A stretch of 64,000 nucleotides of DNA from an uncultured Bacteroidales bacterium (lineage in GTDB: Bacteria; Bacteroidota; Bacteroidia; Bacteroidales; P3): positions 186,001 to 250,000 of the forward strand of contig CAMUZR010000001.1 of NCBI GenBank assembly GCA_947165255.1, given 5' to 3'. Of the stretch, positions 50,379-59,039 are shown piece by piece. The notes beneath the pieces were generated by a model. That model saw nothing but the letters and a program-made list of their open reading frames with translations. It ran no database searches and was not told the DNA's origin. How positions within the stretch are numbered: position 1 is the stretch's first letter; each line of letters starts with the position of its first letter. The position numbers and the translations under genes were made by a program.

Positions 50379-51938
50379 ATGGACGCTATCACCATTCTTT
50401 GGGCCGACGACGAGATTGATTTGCTGAAACCCCACATTCTGTTTCTGAAGGAACGCGGCTACGAGGTCGTGGCCGTCACCAGCGGCACCGAAGCGCTCGA
50501 CGAGTTGGAGGAACACTCCAGCCAGATTGACATTGTGTTTTTGGACGAGAATATGCCCGGTTTGAGCGGCCTAGATACCCTGGGCCAGATAAAGGCCCGC
50601 TATCCGCAGGTGCCGGTCATCATGATTACCAAAAGTGAGGAGGAGCATATTATGGATCAGGCCTTGGGTAGTAAAATCAGCGACTACCTGATTAAGCCTG
50701 TGAACCCGAACCAGATTCTAATGGCCATCAAGAAGCACACCGACGCCCGCCGCCTGCAGAGCGAGCACTCTACGATGGGCTACCAGCAGCAGTTCCGACA
50801 GATTGGCATGGAACTGTCCGGCCCGTTGGACCACGAGGGGTGGAAGCAGCTCTACCGCAAGCTGGTCTACTGGGACCTGGAGCTGAGCAACACCGACGAC
50901 GAGAACATCCATGAGATTTTTGCCTCGCAGCGGGCTGAGGCCAACCAGTTGTTCTGTAAGTACTACGAGAAAAATTACATCGACTGGCTCAACAGCCCCA
51001 ACTCCGACAAGCCTGTGCTCTCGACCATGGTGCTGCGCGAAAAGCTCTTTCCGCTGTTGCGCGAGGATCGCCCGACGTTTCTGATAGTGATTGACAATTT
51101 CCGCTACGACCAGTGGAAATACCTTCAGCCTGCCATCGAGCAGTACCTACACACCGTGGAGGACGACCTCTATTACTCCATACTGCCTACCACCACTCAG
51201 TTTGCCCGCAACGCCATGTTCGGCGGCCTGATGCCGTCGGAGATTGAGCGCAAGTATCCCCAATACTGGGTGAACGAGGACCAAGAAGGTTTTAAAAACC
51301 AGTACGAGAACGAGTTGCTGGACGAAAACCTGCGCCGCAACGGCTTCAACATTCGCCACAGCTACAGCAAGGTTATCAATGCGCAGTTCGGCCACCGACT
51401 GGTGGAGGGTATGGGCAATATGATGAGTAACAAGTTGAATGTGATTATCTATAACTTTGTGGACATGCTCTCGCATGCCAGCACCGACTCCAATATCGTG
51501 CGCGAGTTGGCCATTGACGAAAAGGCCTACCGCTCGGTGACGTTGAGTTGGTTCGAACATTCGCCGCTGATGGAGGCGCTGCGGTTCTTGAGCGACAAGG
51601 ACGTGAACGTTGTCATTACTACCGACCACGGCTCGGTGCGCATCGACCGGCCCGTGCGCGTGAAAGGCGACATAAGTGTGAGCGTGAACCTTCGATACAA
51701 GCAGGGCCGCCTATTGGACTACAACCCCAAGGAGGTCTTCGAGGTGAAAGAGCCGGCTAAAATCTTCCTTCCGCGCCGCCACATCACCTCGCCTTATATC
51801 TTCTGCCACCAGAACGACTTTTTCGCCTACCCCAATAATTACAACCAGTACGTTCAGTACTATACCAACACTTTCCAACACGGCGGGGTGTCGATGGAAG
51901 AGGTGCTGATACCGTTTGTCACCCTTAGAAACAAGTAG
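50379..51938 (+). CDS. porX: PorX-like response regulator with PglZ (alkaline phosphatase superfamily) domain
   Basis: 519 residues. The receiver domain (1-125) has acidic D10/D11, phospho-acceptor Asp 56 in VFLDENMPG, and MITKSEEE with the conserved Lys. A helical linker follows, then a PglZ-type phosphatase-fold domain (about 210-519): LIVIDNFRYDQW, the TTTQFARNAMFGGL substrate-loop segment and VITTDHGSVR near the C-terminus. This is the architecture of PorX, which with PorY and SigP regulates type IX secretion genes and has nucleotide-phosphodiesterase activity in Porphyromonas. In non-T9SS Bacteroidetes its targets are unclear. Cytoplasmic. Confidence 0.93.
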   Translation: MDAITILWADDEIDLLKPHILFLKERGYEVVAVTSGTEALDELEEHSSQIDIVFLDENMPGLSGLDTLGQIKARYPQVPVIMITKSEEEHIMDQALGSKISDYLIKPVNPNQILMAIKKHTDARRLQSEHSTMGYQQQFRQIGMELSGPLDHEGWKQLYRKLVYWDLELSNTDDENIHEIFASQRAEANQLFCKYYEKNYIDWLNSPNSDKPVLSTMVLREKLFPLLREDRPTFLIVIDNFRYDQWKYLQPAIEQYLHTVEDDLYYSILPTTTQFARNAMFGGLMPSEIERKYPQYWVNEDQEGFKNQYENELLDENLRRNGFNIRHSYSKVINAQFGHRLVEGMGNMMSNKLNVIIYNFVDMLSHASTDSNIVRELAIDEKAYRSVTLSWFEHSPLMEALRFLSDKDVNVVITTDHGSVRIDRPVRVKGDISVSVNLRYKQGRLLDYNPKEVFEVKEPAKIFLPRRHITSPYIFCHQNDFFAYPNNYNQYVQYYTNTFQHGGVSMEEVLIPFVTLRNK

Positions 51939-51975
51939 CCGGCAACACCAGAGAGGAAAGCCATTGGAGACGACG

Positions 51976-52371
51976 ATGAGGAGATTTGTGCCACTGCTGC
52001 TGTTGCTTCTGCCCCTGTGTTCCATGGGGCAGAAGGTTCCCACACGGGCTGAGAAATTCTTGTCGCAATACGAATCGTTTGTGGTGGAGGTGACGGAGCT
52101 GCCGTTCGATGCCTTCCACGGCGACACGTTGGTGCGGGTGCAGCGCACAGAGCGACGTTTCCTCCGCCGCTACCGTTGGTTCTACGATAAGCGGCTGTCG
52201 ATTGAGCAGTTGGAGCAGTTCAATAAGTTGCGTGGCCGCTATCGGCGCAAACTTACCGCCCTTAACAACCGCCGCCGCATGGCTGCGCTGAAAGGGCGGA
52301 TAGAGGGCTTTTTCTATCGCGACTCCACACGGGCCGACACGGTGGTGCTGGATACGGTGTACATTGAATAG
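51976..52371 (+). CDS. Small secreted hypothetical protein
   Basis: 131 residues from ATG 51976, with signal peptide MRRFVPLLLLLLPLCSMGQ; the frame from 51916 runs back into porX. The mature part is basic and Arg-rich (RRFLRRYRWFYDKRLSIEQL). No family recognised. It lies between porX (37 bases) and mfd (42 bases) on the same strand. Confidence 0.7.
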   Translation: MRRFVPLLLLLLPLCSMGQKVPTRAEKFLSQYESFVVEVTELPFDAFHGDTLVRVQRTERRFLRRYRWFYDKRLSIEQLEQFNKLRGRYRRKLTALNNRRRMAALKGRIEGFFYRDSTRADTVVLDTVYIE

Positions 52372-52413
52372 GCTTAAAGGAGTTTTCCTGGGAAATATAG
52401 AATTGATTGAAGA

Positions 52414-55400
52414 ATGAAAATAACTGAATACTACCGCCGGTCAAAGATATTGGAGCAGTTGGTCGGCCTGTTGCAGAATGGGGCCAACCGCATACACGTG
52501 AGCGGCATGGTAGGCTCGATGCCCGCCGCTGTGGCGGCCGCCTTGGCACTGGAAGAACCCACCCGCAGCCAGCTCTTGGTGGCTGGCAATAAGGAGGAGG
52601 CCTATTATCTGCAAAACGACCTCGAAACCTTGCTGGAAGAGACCGATGCGGAGGTGGAACAGAAGCGTGTGCTGCTGTTCCCCTCGTCGTACCGCACAAG
52701 CCACCGACCCGCAGGACCCATGGGTCAGGGACAGAAGGTAGAGGACGACGGCGGCGACCTCTTTGCCACCGACAATGCCAACATAATGCAGCGCAGCGAG
52801 GTGGTGAAGCAACTCAGCAGCGGACGGCCTCTGTGGGTGGTGACATACCCCCAGGCGCTGAGTGAGAAGGTGGTGTCCAGCCGCACCCTTACGCGCAACA
52901 CGCTGCGCGTGTCGAAGGGAGCACGGATGTCGATGGACCATGTGATGGAGGTGCTGCAGGACTATGACTTTGAGCGGGTAGACTTTGTGGTCGAGCCGGG
53001 GCAGTTTGCCATCCGCGGCGGTATATTGGACGTTTTTTCCTTTGCCAACGAGCACCCCTACCGCATTGAGTTTTTCGATGACGAAGTCGACTCGCTGCGC
53101 ACTTTCGACCCCGTGAGCCAGCTCTCGATAAAGCAATATGACCAGATAAGTGTCCTGCCCAATATTGAACGTCGGTCGCACGACGTGCTGACGGTGGAGG
53201 AGAAAGTGCCGCTGCTGCACTATTTTGGCTCCGACGACATTGTTTGGGTGCAAGGGTTGATGCTGGTGAGCGAGACGCTGGAAACCCTTTTTGCCAACGC
53301 AGGGAGCGACGGGCAGTACTATTGCTCTGGAAACGAGTTTATTCGTGGTCTGCTCCGTTGCCGCATTGTTGAGCAGGGCAATAGTAACTATTTTACAAAG
53401 GCTGAGCAAATTGCGACCGAAACGCGCCCGCAGCCGTCGTTCCACAAGCAGTTTGACATGCTCATGGATACCTTGGGGCAGTATCGCGACAGGGGCTACA
53501 AGATGCTCATCACCATAGCTAACGAGCAGCAGCAGCGCCGACTGGAGAAGGTTTTTGCCACGGCGCAGCCCCAGGTAGACATATTGGCTATGGCAAAAGG
53601 GAAAGGCATAACGATGGCCAGCCCCGCCTATGATGTTGAATTCATGCCCTGCCAGCTGAGCCACGGCTTCGTCGACGACGCGGAACGCATCCTTTGCTTT
53701 ACCGACCACGAAATATTTGAGCGCTATCACAAGTATACGGTGCGCAACTTGAGCGATGCCCATCAGGCCTTGACGCTGAAAGAACTGTTCGAACTGAAGC
53801 CGGGCGACTATGTGACCCATATTGATTATGGTGTGGGCCGGTTCAGCGGGCTGGAGAAGATTACCACCGGCGGCCATACGCAGGAGGTGATACGCCTGAT
53901 GTACAAGAATAACGACACGCTGTACATAAGTATTCACGGGCTACATAAAATCAGTCGCTATGTGGGCAAGGAAGGCACCGCGCCCACCCTCAACCGCTTG
54001 GGCAGCAACACCTGGCAGGTGCTGAAGCAGAAGACCAAGAAACAGGTGAAGGACATAGCCAAGGACCTCATTGCCCTTTACGCCAAGCGCAAGGCTTCCA
54101 AGGGTTTTGCCTTTAGCGCCGACAGCTATTTGCAGGAACAGTTGGAGGCCTCGTTCTTTTACGAAGACACGCCCGACCAATTGAAGGCCACTCAGGAGGT
54201 GAAGCACGACATGGAGGATCAGTCGCCGATGGACCGACTGGTGTGTGGCGATGTGGGATTTGGCAAGACCGAAGTGGCCATACGCGCGGCCTTTAAGGCA
54301 GTGTGCGACTCAAAGCAGGTGGCCGTGCTAGTGCCCAACACCATTCTGGCTTTCCAGCACTATAACACTTTCTGCGACCGACTGAAGGGGTTGCCGGTGA
54401 ATATTGACTATTTGAACCGTTTCCGCACGGCTAAGGATAAGAAAGAGATTTACAAGCGTGTGGAGGAAGGGAAGATAGACATACTTATCGGTACTCATGC
54501 CATTACGAATAAGAGTCTTAAATTTAAAGACTTGGGACTGCTTATCATTGACGAGGAGCAGAAGTTCGGCGTTAGTGCGAAAGAAAAGTTGCGGCAGATG
54601 AAGGTTAATGTGGACTGCCTGACACTGACGGCTACCCCCATACCCAGGACTTTGCAGTTCTCGCTTATGGGGGCGAGAGACCTCAGCGTAATCCGCACTC
54701 CGCCCCCCAACCGCCAACCCATACAGACCGAGTTGTGTAATTTTGACGAGGAGGTGATACGCGATGCCATCAGTTACGAAATGTCGCGCGGGGGGCAGAC
54801 TTTTTTTGTGAGTAACCGCGTGGAGAACCTGCCTGAAATGGCAGGGCTGGTGGGACGGCTGGTGCCGGACGCACGAGTGGGTATGGCACACGGCCAGATG
54901 GACGGAAAGCAGGTGGAAGAGACGATGATGCGCTTTTTGGAGGGCGAGTTGGATGTGCTGGTGGCCACTTCTATTATTGAAAACGGTTTGGATATTCCCA
55001 ACGCCAACACTATGATTATTAATAACGCTCAGAATTTTGGCCTGAGCGACCTTCATCAGATGCGCGGCCGCGTGGGGCGCAGCAATAAGAAGGCTTTCTG
55101 CTATATGCTCATCCCGTCTTATAGTGTGCTTACCGAGGAGGCACAGAAACGGCTGAAGGCAATTGAGGAGTTCAGCTCTATCGGAAGTGGGTTGAACATT
55201 GCCATGCGCGACTTGGATATCCGCGGAGCCGGTAATATCCTGGGTGCCGAACAGAGCGGTTTTATTAGCGATATTGGCTATGATATGTACCATAAGATAC
55301 TGAATGAGGCTATTGAGGAGTTGAAGGAGACCGACTTTAAGGAGCTTTTTCAGCAGGAGATAGAAGAGAGCCAGGAGTATGTAAAAGAATGTGTCATTGA

Positions 55401-55842
55401 AACCGACCTGGAGGTGCTGCTGCCCGATGACTATGTGACCAGTGTGAGCGAGCGTCTGCTGCTCTATAAAGAATTGAACGACTTGAGCACAGAGGAGGAG
55501 CTGGACCGTTATCGCGAGCGGTTGATAGACCGTTTCGGCCCCATACCCCAACCTACGCAGGAACTTATTAAGACCATCACTATGCGACGGATGGCTAAAG
55601 AATTCGGTATTGAAAAGATAGTGCTGAAGCAGAATAAGCTGGTTTGTTATTTCGTTTCTAATCAGGAAAATCCGTTCTATCGTTCGGCCAACTTTGCCAA
55701 GATGATACGCTACTCACAAGACCACCCCTCAACGGTGCATCTGAAAGAAACAAAGGACCGCCTGTCCATGGTGTGCGACGGAGTGGGGAGCATCCAACAG
55801 GCCATTGAGAAAATAAGTCAGTTGCTCAATTGCGAGATATAG
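52414..55842 (+). CDS. mfd: Transcription-repair coupling factor
   Basis: 1142 residues, full length. N-terminal UvrB-like region; RNA-polymerase-interaction/CarD-like domain around 470 (PGDYVTHIDYGVGRFSGLEK); translocase motifs Walker A VCGDVGFGKTEVAIRAAF (about 609), DEEQ box LIIDEEQKFGV (about 710), TATPIPRTLQFSLMGARD, and RVGRSNKKAFCYM; C-terminal TRCF domain. Mfd removes RNA polymerase stalled at damage and recruits UvrA. Cytoplasmic. Codon use is less C-biased than in the genes at both window ends. Confidence 0.97.
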   Translation: MKITEYYRRSKILEQLVGLLQNGANRIHVSGMVGSMPAAVAAALALEEPTRSQLLVAGNKEEAYYLQNDLETLLEETDAEVEQKRVLLFPSSYRTSHRPAGPMGQGQKVEDDGGDLFATDNANIMQRSEVVKQLSSGRPLWVVTYPQALSEKVVSSRTLTRNTLRVSKGARMSMDHVMEVLQDYDFERVDFVVEPGQFAIRGGILDVFSFANEHPYRIEFFDDEVDSLRTFDPVSQLSIKQYDQISVLPNIERRSHDVLTVEEKVPLLHYFGSDDIVWVQGLMLVSETLETLFANAGSDGQYYCSGNEFIRGLLRCRIVEQGNSNYFTKAEQIATETRPQPSFHKQFDMLMDTLGQYRDRGYKMLITIANEQQQRRLEKVFATAQPQVDILAMAKGKGITMASPAYDVEFMPCQLSHGFVDDAERILCFTDHEIFERYHKYTVRNLSDAHQALTLKELFELKPGDYVTHIDYGVGRFSGLEKITTGGHTQEVIRLMYKNNDTLYISIHGLHKISRYVGKEGTAPTLNRLGSNTWQVLKQKTKKQVKDIAKDLIALYAKRKASKGFAFSADSYLQEQLEASFFYEDTPDQLKATQEVKHDMEDQSPMDRLVCGDVGFGKTEVAIRAAFKAVCDSKQVAVLVPNTILAFQHYNTFCDRLKGLPVNIDYLNRFRTAKDKKEIYKRVEEGKIDILIGTHAITNKSLKFKDLGLLIIDEEQKFGVSAKEKLRQMKVNVDCLTLTATPIPRTLQFSLMGARDLSVIRTPPPNRQPIQTELCNFDEEVIRDAISYEMSRGGQTFFVSNRVENLPEMAGLVGRLVPDARVGMAHGQMDGKQVEETMMRFLEGELDVLVATSIIENGLDIPNANTMIINNAQNFGLSDLHQMRGRVGRSNKKAFCYMLIPSYSVLTEEAQKRLKAIEEFSSIGSGLNIAMRDLDIRGAGNILGAEQSGFISDIGYDMYHKILNEAIEELKETDFKELFQQEIEESQEYVKECVIETDLEVLLPDDYVTSVSERLLLYKELNDLSTEEELDRYRERLIDRFGPIPQPTQELIKTITMRRMAKEFGIEKIVLKQNKLVCYFVSNQENPFYRSANFAKMIRYSQDHPSTVHLKETKDRLSMVCDGVGSIQQAIEKISQLLNCEI

Positions 55843-56009
55843 CAAACCGGTTTTTGCCGAGCATGGGAAAGTTTAAAATGTTAAAAAAATATCGCTTCAA
55901 CACAATAAAAAAACATTTTTGGGGTTAATGAAGGTGATTGTATAATCTGGTACAAGTTTTGTAGAACGAAAAGGACATAATAGAAAACACATTAAAGACA
56001 TTTTATACC

Positions 56010-56432
56010 ATGAAAAAACTGTTTTTATTCTGCTTAGTCGCCGTGATGACGATTGGCGCTGCAAACGCTCAGGAAACCAAAAAGGAAGCTACTAATGAAG
56101 ACCAACATGGTCCTAAGATTGTTTTTGCCGAGAGAGAACACAATTACGGCACTGTCCAAAAGGGCGGCGACGGCAACTGCTCCTTCTCCTTCACCAACGT
56201 CGGCGACGAGCCGCTGATTCTTTCCAGTGTGCGCGCCAGCTGTGGCTGCACCACTCCTAAATGGACTCAGAAGCCCGTCATGCCCGGTAAGGCTGGAGAG
56301 ATTGGTGTCCGCTACAATACCAACAATGTGGGAGGTTTCACCAAGACCGTTACCATCACTTCCAATGCTGTTAACGAACCCCGTGTGGTGGTAAAGATTA
56401 AAGGTAATGTGGTCGCACCTGCCAATAAATAA
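56010..56432 (+). CDS. DUF1573 family secreted protein
   Basis: 140 residues with signal peptide (MKKLFLFCLVAVMTIGAANAQ). The DUF1573 Ig-like domain shows FTNVGDEPLILSSVRASCGC, then PGKAGEIGVRYNTNNVGGFT and TITSNAVNEPRVVVKIKGNV. These proteins are widespread in Bacteroidetes and of unknown role, probably periplasmic. It stands alone, 167 bases after mfd; the hairpin at 56461-56502 follows. Confidence 0.9.
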   Translation: MKKLFLFCLVAVMTIGAANAQETKKEATNEDQHGPKIVFAEREHNYGTVQKGGDGNCSFSFTNVGDEPLILSSVRASCGCTTPKWTQKPVMPGKAGEIGVRYNTNNVGGFTKTVTITSNAVNEPRVVVKIKGNVVAPANK

Positions 56433-56460
56433 GATTCTGAACAGCTAAATTTCAAATTAT

Positions 56461-56502
56461 GAATTCTGAGTGCTTTGCCTCCTGGGCATACACTCAGAAT
56501 TC
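56461..56502. other. Inverted repeat after the DUF1573 gene
   Basis: A perfect 12-bp stem (56461-56472 with 56491-56502) around an 18-base loop. No T-run follows, so it may be a weak terminator or an RNA structure. Confidence 0.6.
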
Positions 56503-56549
56503 GTATTCATAACTAACAAACCGTCATTATCAACCAATTATTATAAATC

Positions 56550-57752
56550 ATGCCTAGCATTTCAAAAAAAGGTTTAGAACTGCCTCAGTCGGCAATTCGT
56601 AAACTTGTCCCATTCTCCGATGCTGCTAAAGAACGCGGTATCCATGTATATCACCTGAATATCGGTCAGCCCGATATCGAGACCCCCAAAGGCGCGCTGA
56701 AGACCTTGGCCGAGACCAAGATTGGCGTTCTGGCCTACAGCCACAGTGCCGGTAACCTCTCCTACCGCAAGAAACTGGTGGAATACTATCACCGCCATCA
56801 GATTGAGGTCACTCCCGACCAAATCATCGTTACCACCGGCGGCAGCGAGGCATTGCAGTTTGCCTTCACCGTCTGCCTTAACCCTGGCGACGAAATCATC
56901 ATCCCCGAACCCTACTACACCAACTACAACACCTTTGCCAAACTCTGCGACGCTACTATCAAGACCATCCCCAGCGACATCAGAACGGGTTTCGCGCTGC
57001 CTCCTATCGAAGAGTTTGAAAAGGCCATTACTCCGCGCACCCGCGCCATTATGATTTGCAACCCCAACAACCCTACTGGCTACCTCTACACCAAAGAGGA
57101 ACTGCTCAAGGTGGCTGAAATCGTTAAGAAACACGACCTCTTCCTTTTTGCCGACGAAGTATATCGCGAATTCTGCTACGACGGACACGAACACTTCAGT
57201 GTGATGCAGCTCGAAGGCCTTGAGAAAAACGTCGTCCTTTTCGACTCCGTGTCCAAACGCTACAGTGCATGTGGTGCCCGTGTGGGATGTATGGTCACCC
57301 GCAACGAGGAGGTCTACAGCATCGCCATGCGTCTGGCTCAGGCTCGTCTCTCCCCTCCCAGCTTCGGACAGATTTTCGCTGAAGCCGCAGTGGATACCCC
57401 ACAGGACTATTTCGATGCCGTAAGCAAGGAATACGTCGCTCGTCGCAACGTCATCGTCGAGGGCATCAACAAGATTCCTGGATGCTTCTGCCCCAATCCC
57501 AAAGGTGCTTTCTACACCGTGGTTGACCTGCCCGTCGACGACAGCGACAAGTTCTGCCAGTGGCTGCTCACCGACTTTAACTACAACGGTGAAACCCTTA
57601 TGATGGCTCCTGCCACCGGTTTCTATGTCAATCCTGAAAGCGGCCGCCATCAGGCCCGCATCACCTACTGCCTCTGCATCGAAGACCTCAAGCATGCAAT
57701 CAAGTGCCTCGAAGAGGCTCTTAAGGTATATCCTGGACGGACTAACAAGTAG
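56550..57752 (+). CDS. Class I/II pyridoxal-phosphate aminotransferase
   Basis: 400 residues. PLP-binding features: TTGGSEALQFAF, the CNPNNPTGYLY Asn, the ADEVYREFCYDG Asp/Tyr and the Schiff-base Lys in LFDSVSKRYSACGARVG. Closest to the aspartate aminotransferase fold type I, subgroup I gamma/beta; the amino-acid substrate cannot be stated. Cytoplasmic. Ends with a rho-independent terminator 23 bases on. Confidence 0.9.
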   Translation: MPSISKKGLELPQSAIRKLVPFSDAAKERGIHVYHLNIGQPDIETPKGALKTLAETKIGVLAYSHSAGNLSYRKKLVEYYHRHQIEVTPDQIIVTTGGSEALQFAFTVCLNPGDEIIIPEPYYTNYNTFAKLCDATIKTIPSDIRTGFALPPIEEFEKAITPRTRAIMICNPNNPTGYLYTKEELLKVAEIVKKHDLFLFADEVYREFCYDGHEHFSVMQLEGLEKNVVLFDSVSKRYSACGARVGCMVTRNEEVYSIAMRLAQARLSPPSFGQIFAEAAVDTPQDYFDAVSKEYVARRNVIVEGINKIPGCFCPNPKGAFYTVVDLPVDDSDKFCQWLLTDFNYNGETLMMAPATGFYVNPESGRHQARITYCLCIEDLKHAIKCLEEALKVYPGRTNK

Positions 57753-57775
57753 TTATTACAATCGAACTAAACGTT

Positions 57776-57811
57776 GGGCTGAATCCTCACAAGGGTTCAG
57801 CCCTTCTTTTT
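57776..57811 (+). terminator. Rho-independent terminator after the aminotransferase gene
   Basis: An 11-bp stem with one G-U pair (57776-57786 with 57793-57803), followed by TTCTTTTTA. Confidence 0.8.
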
Positions 57812-57876
57812 ATCGGGTGGTCCCGCAATAAAACCATGTTTCCTGCGTTTACTAATAACCCATAAGTTTTGGCATT

Positions 57877-58353
57877 ATGACCCAAGAACAGAGACGCATA
57901 CAGATAATACAGGCCTGCATCGACAGGCAGCAGGCAGTGGCTGCCACGGCCAAACAGGAGATGGACTCGGCACAACAGCAAAGCAATGATTACGGTGCCA
58001 ATGTCGACCGTTACGACTCCTACCGTACCAAAATGATGCGCAACCGCGATATGTATGCCAAGCAACTCTCCAATGCAAATGCCAGCATAAGGGTGCTGCA
58101 GGAATTACTGCGCATGGCTCCGATGCGTGTGGCCGACCATGGGGCCATCGTCATCACCGACAAACAGAAGTTTTTTCTAAGTGTGGGTATAGGCAAATTC
58201 CTAGTGCCATTCAAAACCTCTGCCCTAACCCCTCAAGAGATTTTTTTTGCCATTAGCGCGCAAACTCCCATCTACATGGCCCTGAAAGGGAAGAGGGTAG
58301 GGGATAGCCTCACTTTCAACGGGGTGACGCAAGTGATAAGGGAAATACTCTAA
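57877..58353 (+). CDS. GreA/GreB-C-terminal-like protein with coiled coil
   Basis: 158 residues. The first 85 residues form a charged coiled coil (QRRIQIIQACIDRQQAVAAT; YAKQLSNANASIRVLQELL). The C-terminal part (DHGAIVITDKQKFFLSVGIG, then SAQTPIYMALKGKRVGDSLT) resembles the FKBP-like domain of GreA/GreB elongation factors (GALLGKKVGD-type ending). It may bind RNA polymerase's secondary channel like other Gre-like factors, but the coiled-coil acidic tip is not obvious. No operon partner. Confidence 0.65.
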   Translation: MTQEQRRIQIIQACIDRQQAVAATAKQEMDSAQQQSNDYGANVDRYDSYRTKMMRNRDMYAKQLSNANASIRVLQELLRMAPMRVADHGAIVITDKQKFFLSVGIGKFLVPFKTSALTPQEIFFAISAQTPIYMALKGKRVGDSLTFNGVTQVIREIL

Positions 58354-58365
58354 TAGAACGATGCG

Positions 58366-58932
58366 TCAGCAGTCCCGTTCCTTTAGGCTTTGTTCAAAAT
58401 GCGCCTTTAGTTCGTCAAATCGATAAAATCTGTGTCCGCACTTCTCTTTCCACACCACAGGACCATGGTTGGGGAAAAGCGTGAGAAGCGGCTGGTGGTC
58501 GCCGAGAAGCTCGTCGTCCGTGCTGAGGGCGAAATGCAGTTGCCCGTCTTTCGGTTGAAGTCGTTGGAAAACCCTCTTGTCAAACTCTTCGTATTCCTTT
58601 AATTTATCGGAAATATTATCCCCTTCACCCACAGAAAGGTGGCGGCGGATGGTGCCTACAATATCCCGCACGGGATTGATACACCACACTGCCTCCTGAT
58701 AGAATTGTGTGCAGCACAGGGCATAATATCCTCCCGTGCTGCTGCCCACGATAAGGGCCGGGCTTTCACGTGTTATTAGTTCCTGCAGTTGTCCGTATAC
58801 CTCCATTGGGGCAAGGCGGTCGTATTCCAATGTCGGGGCAATCACCTGGCACTGAGGAAACATAGACTGTAGTTTCTGTGCCTTCATGGCGTTGCCGGTG
58901 GAACCATAGCCGTGTATGTAAAGGAGTTTCAT
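58366..58932 (-). CDS. YqiA/UPF0227-type alpha/beta-hydrolase
   Basis: 188 residues, no signal peptide. LLYIHGYGSTGNAMKAQKL at the N-terminus, nucleophile LIVGSSTGGYYALC (Ser about 63), acid in ALSTDDELLGD and base in KEKCGHRFYRF make a full triad. Small cytoplasmic esterases of this family prefer short acyl or CoA esters. It converges with the Gre-like gene, 12 bases apart. Confidence 0.85.
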   Translation of the reverse strand: MKLLYIHGYGSTGNAMKAQKLQSMFPQCQVIAPTLEYDRLAPMEVYGQLQELITRESPALIVGSSTGGYYALCCTQFYQEAVWCINPVRDIVGTIRRHLSVGEGDNISDKLKEYEEFDKRVFQRLQPKDGQLHFALSTDDELLGDHQPLLTLFPNHGPVVWKEKCGHRFYRFDELKAHFEQSLKERDC

Positions 58933-59039
58933 GACTTGCTTCTATTTTCCGTAAAATAACTAAGATTTGCATTTTTTAGTATATGGCTACAATATTAAAA
59001 CCTATTTTCCGTTTTAAACTTAATTAAGATTTGTCCGGC

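Noticed and set aside
50379-51938. PglZ of a BREX system
   Set aside because: The PglZ-type domain is joined to a receiver domain, which is the PorX architecture; it is 32 kb from the island.
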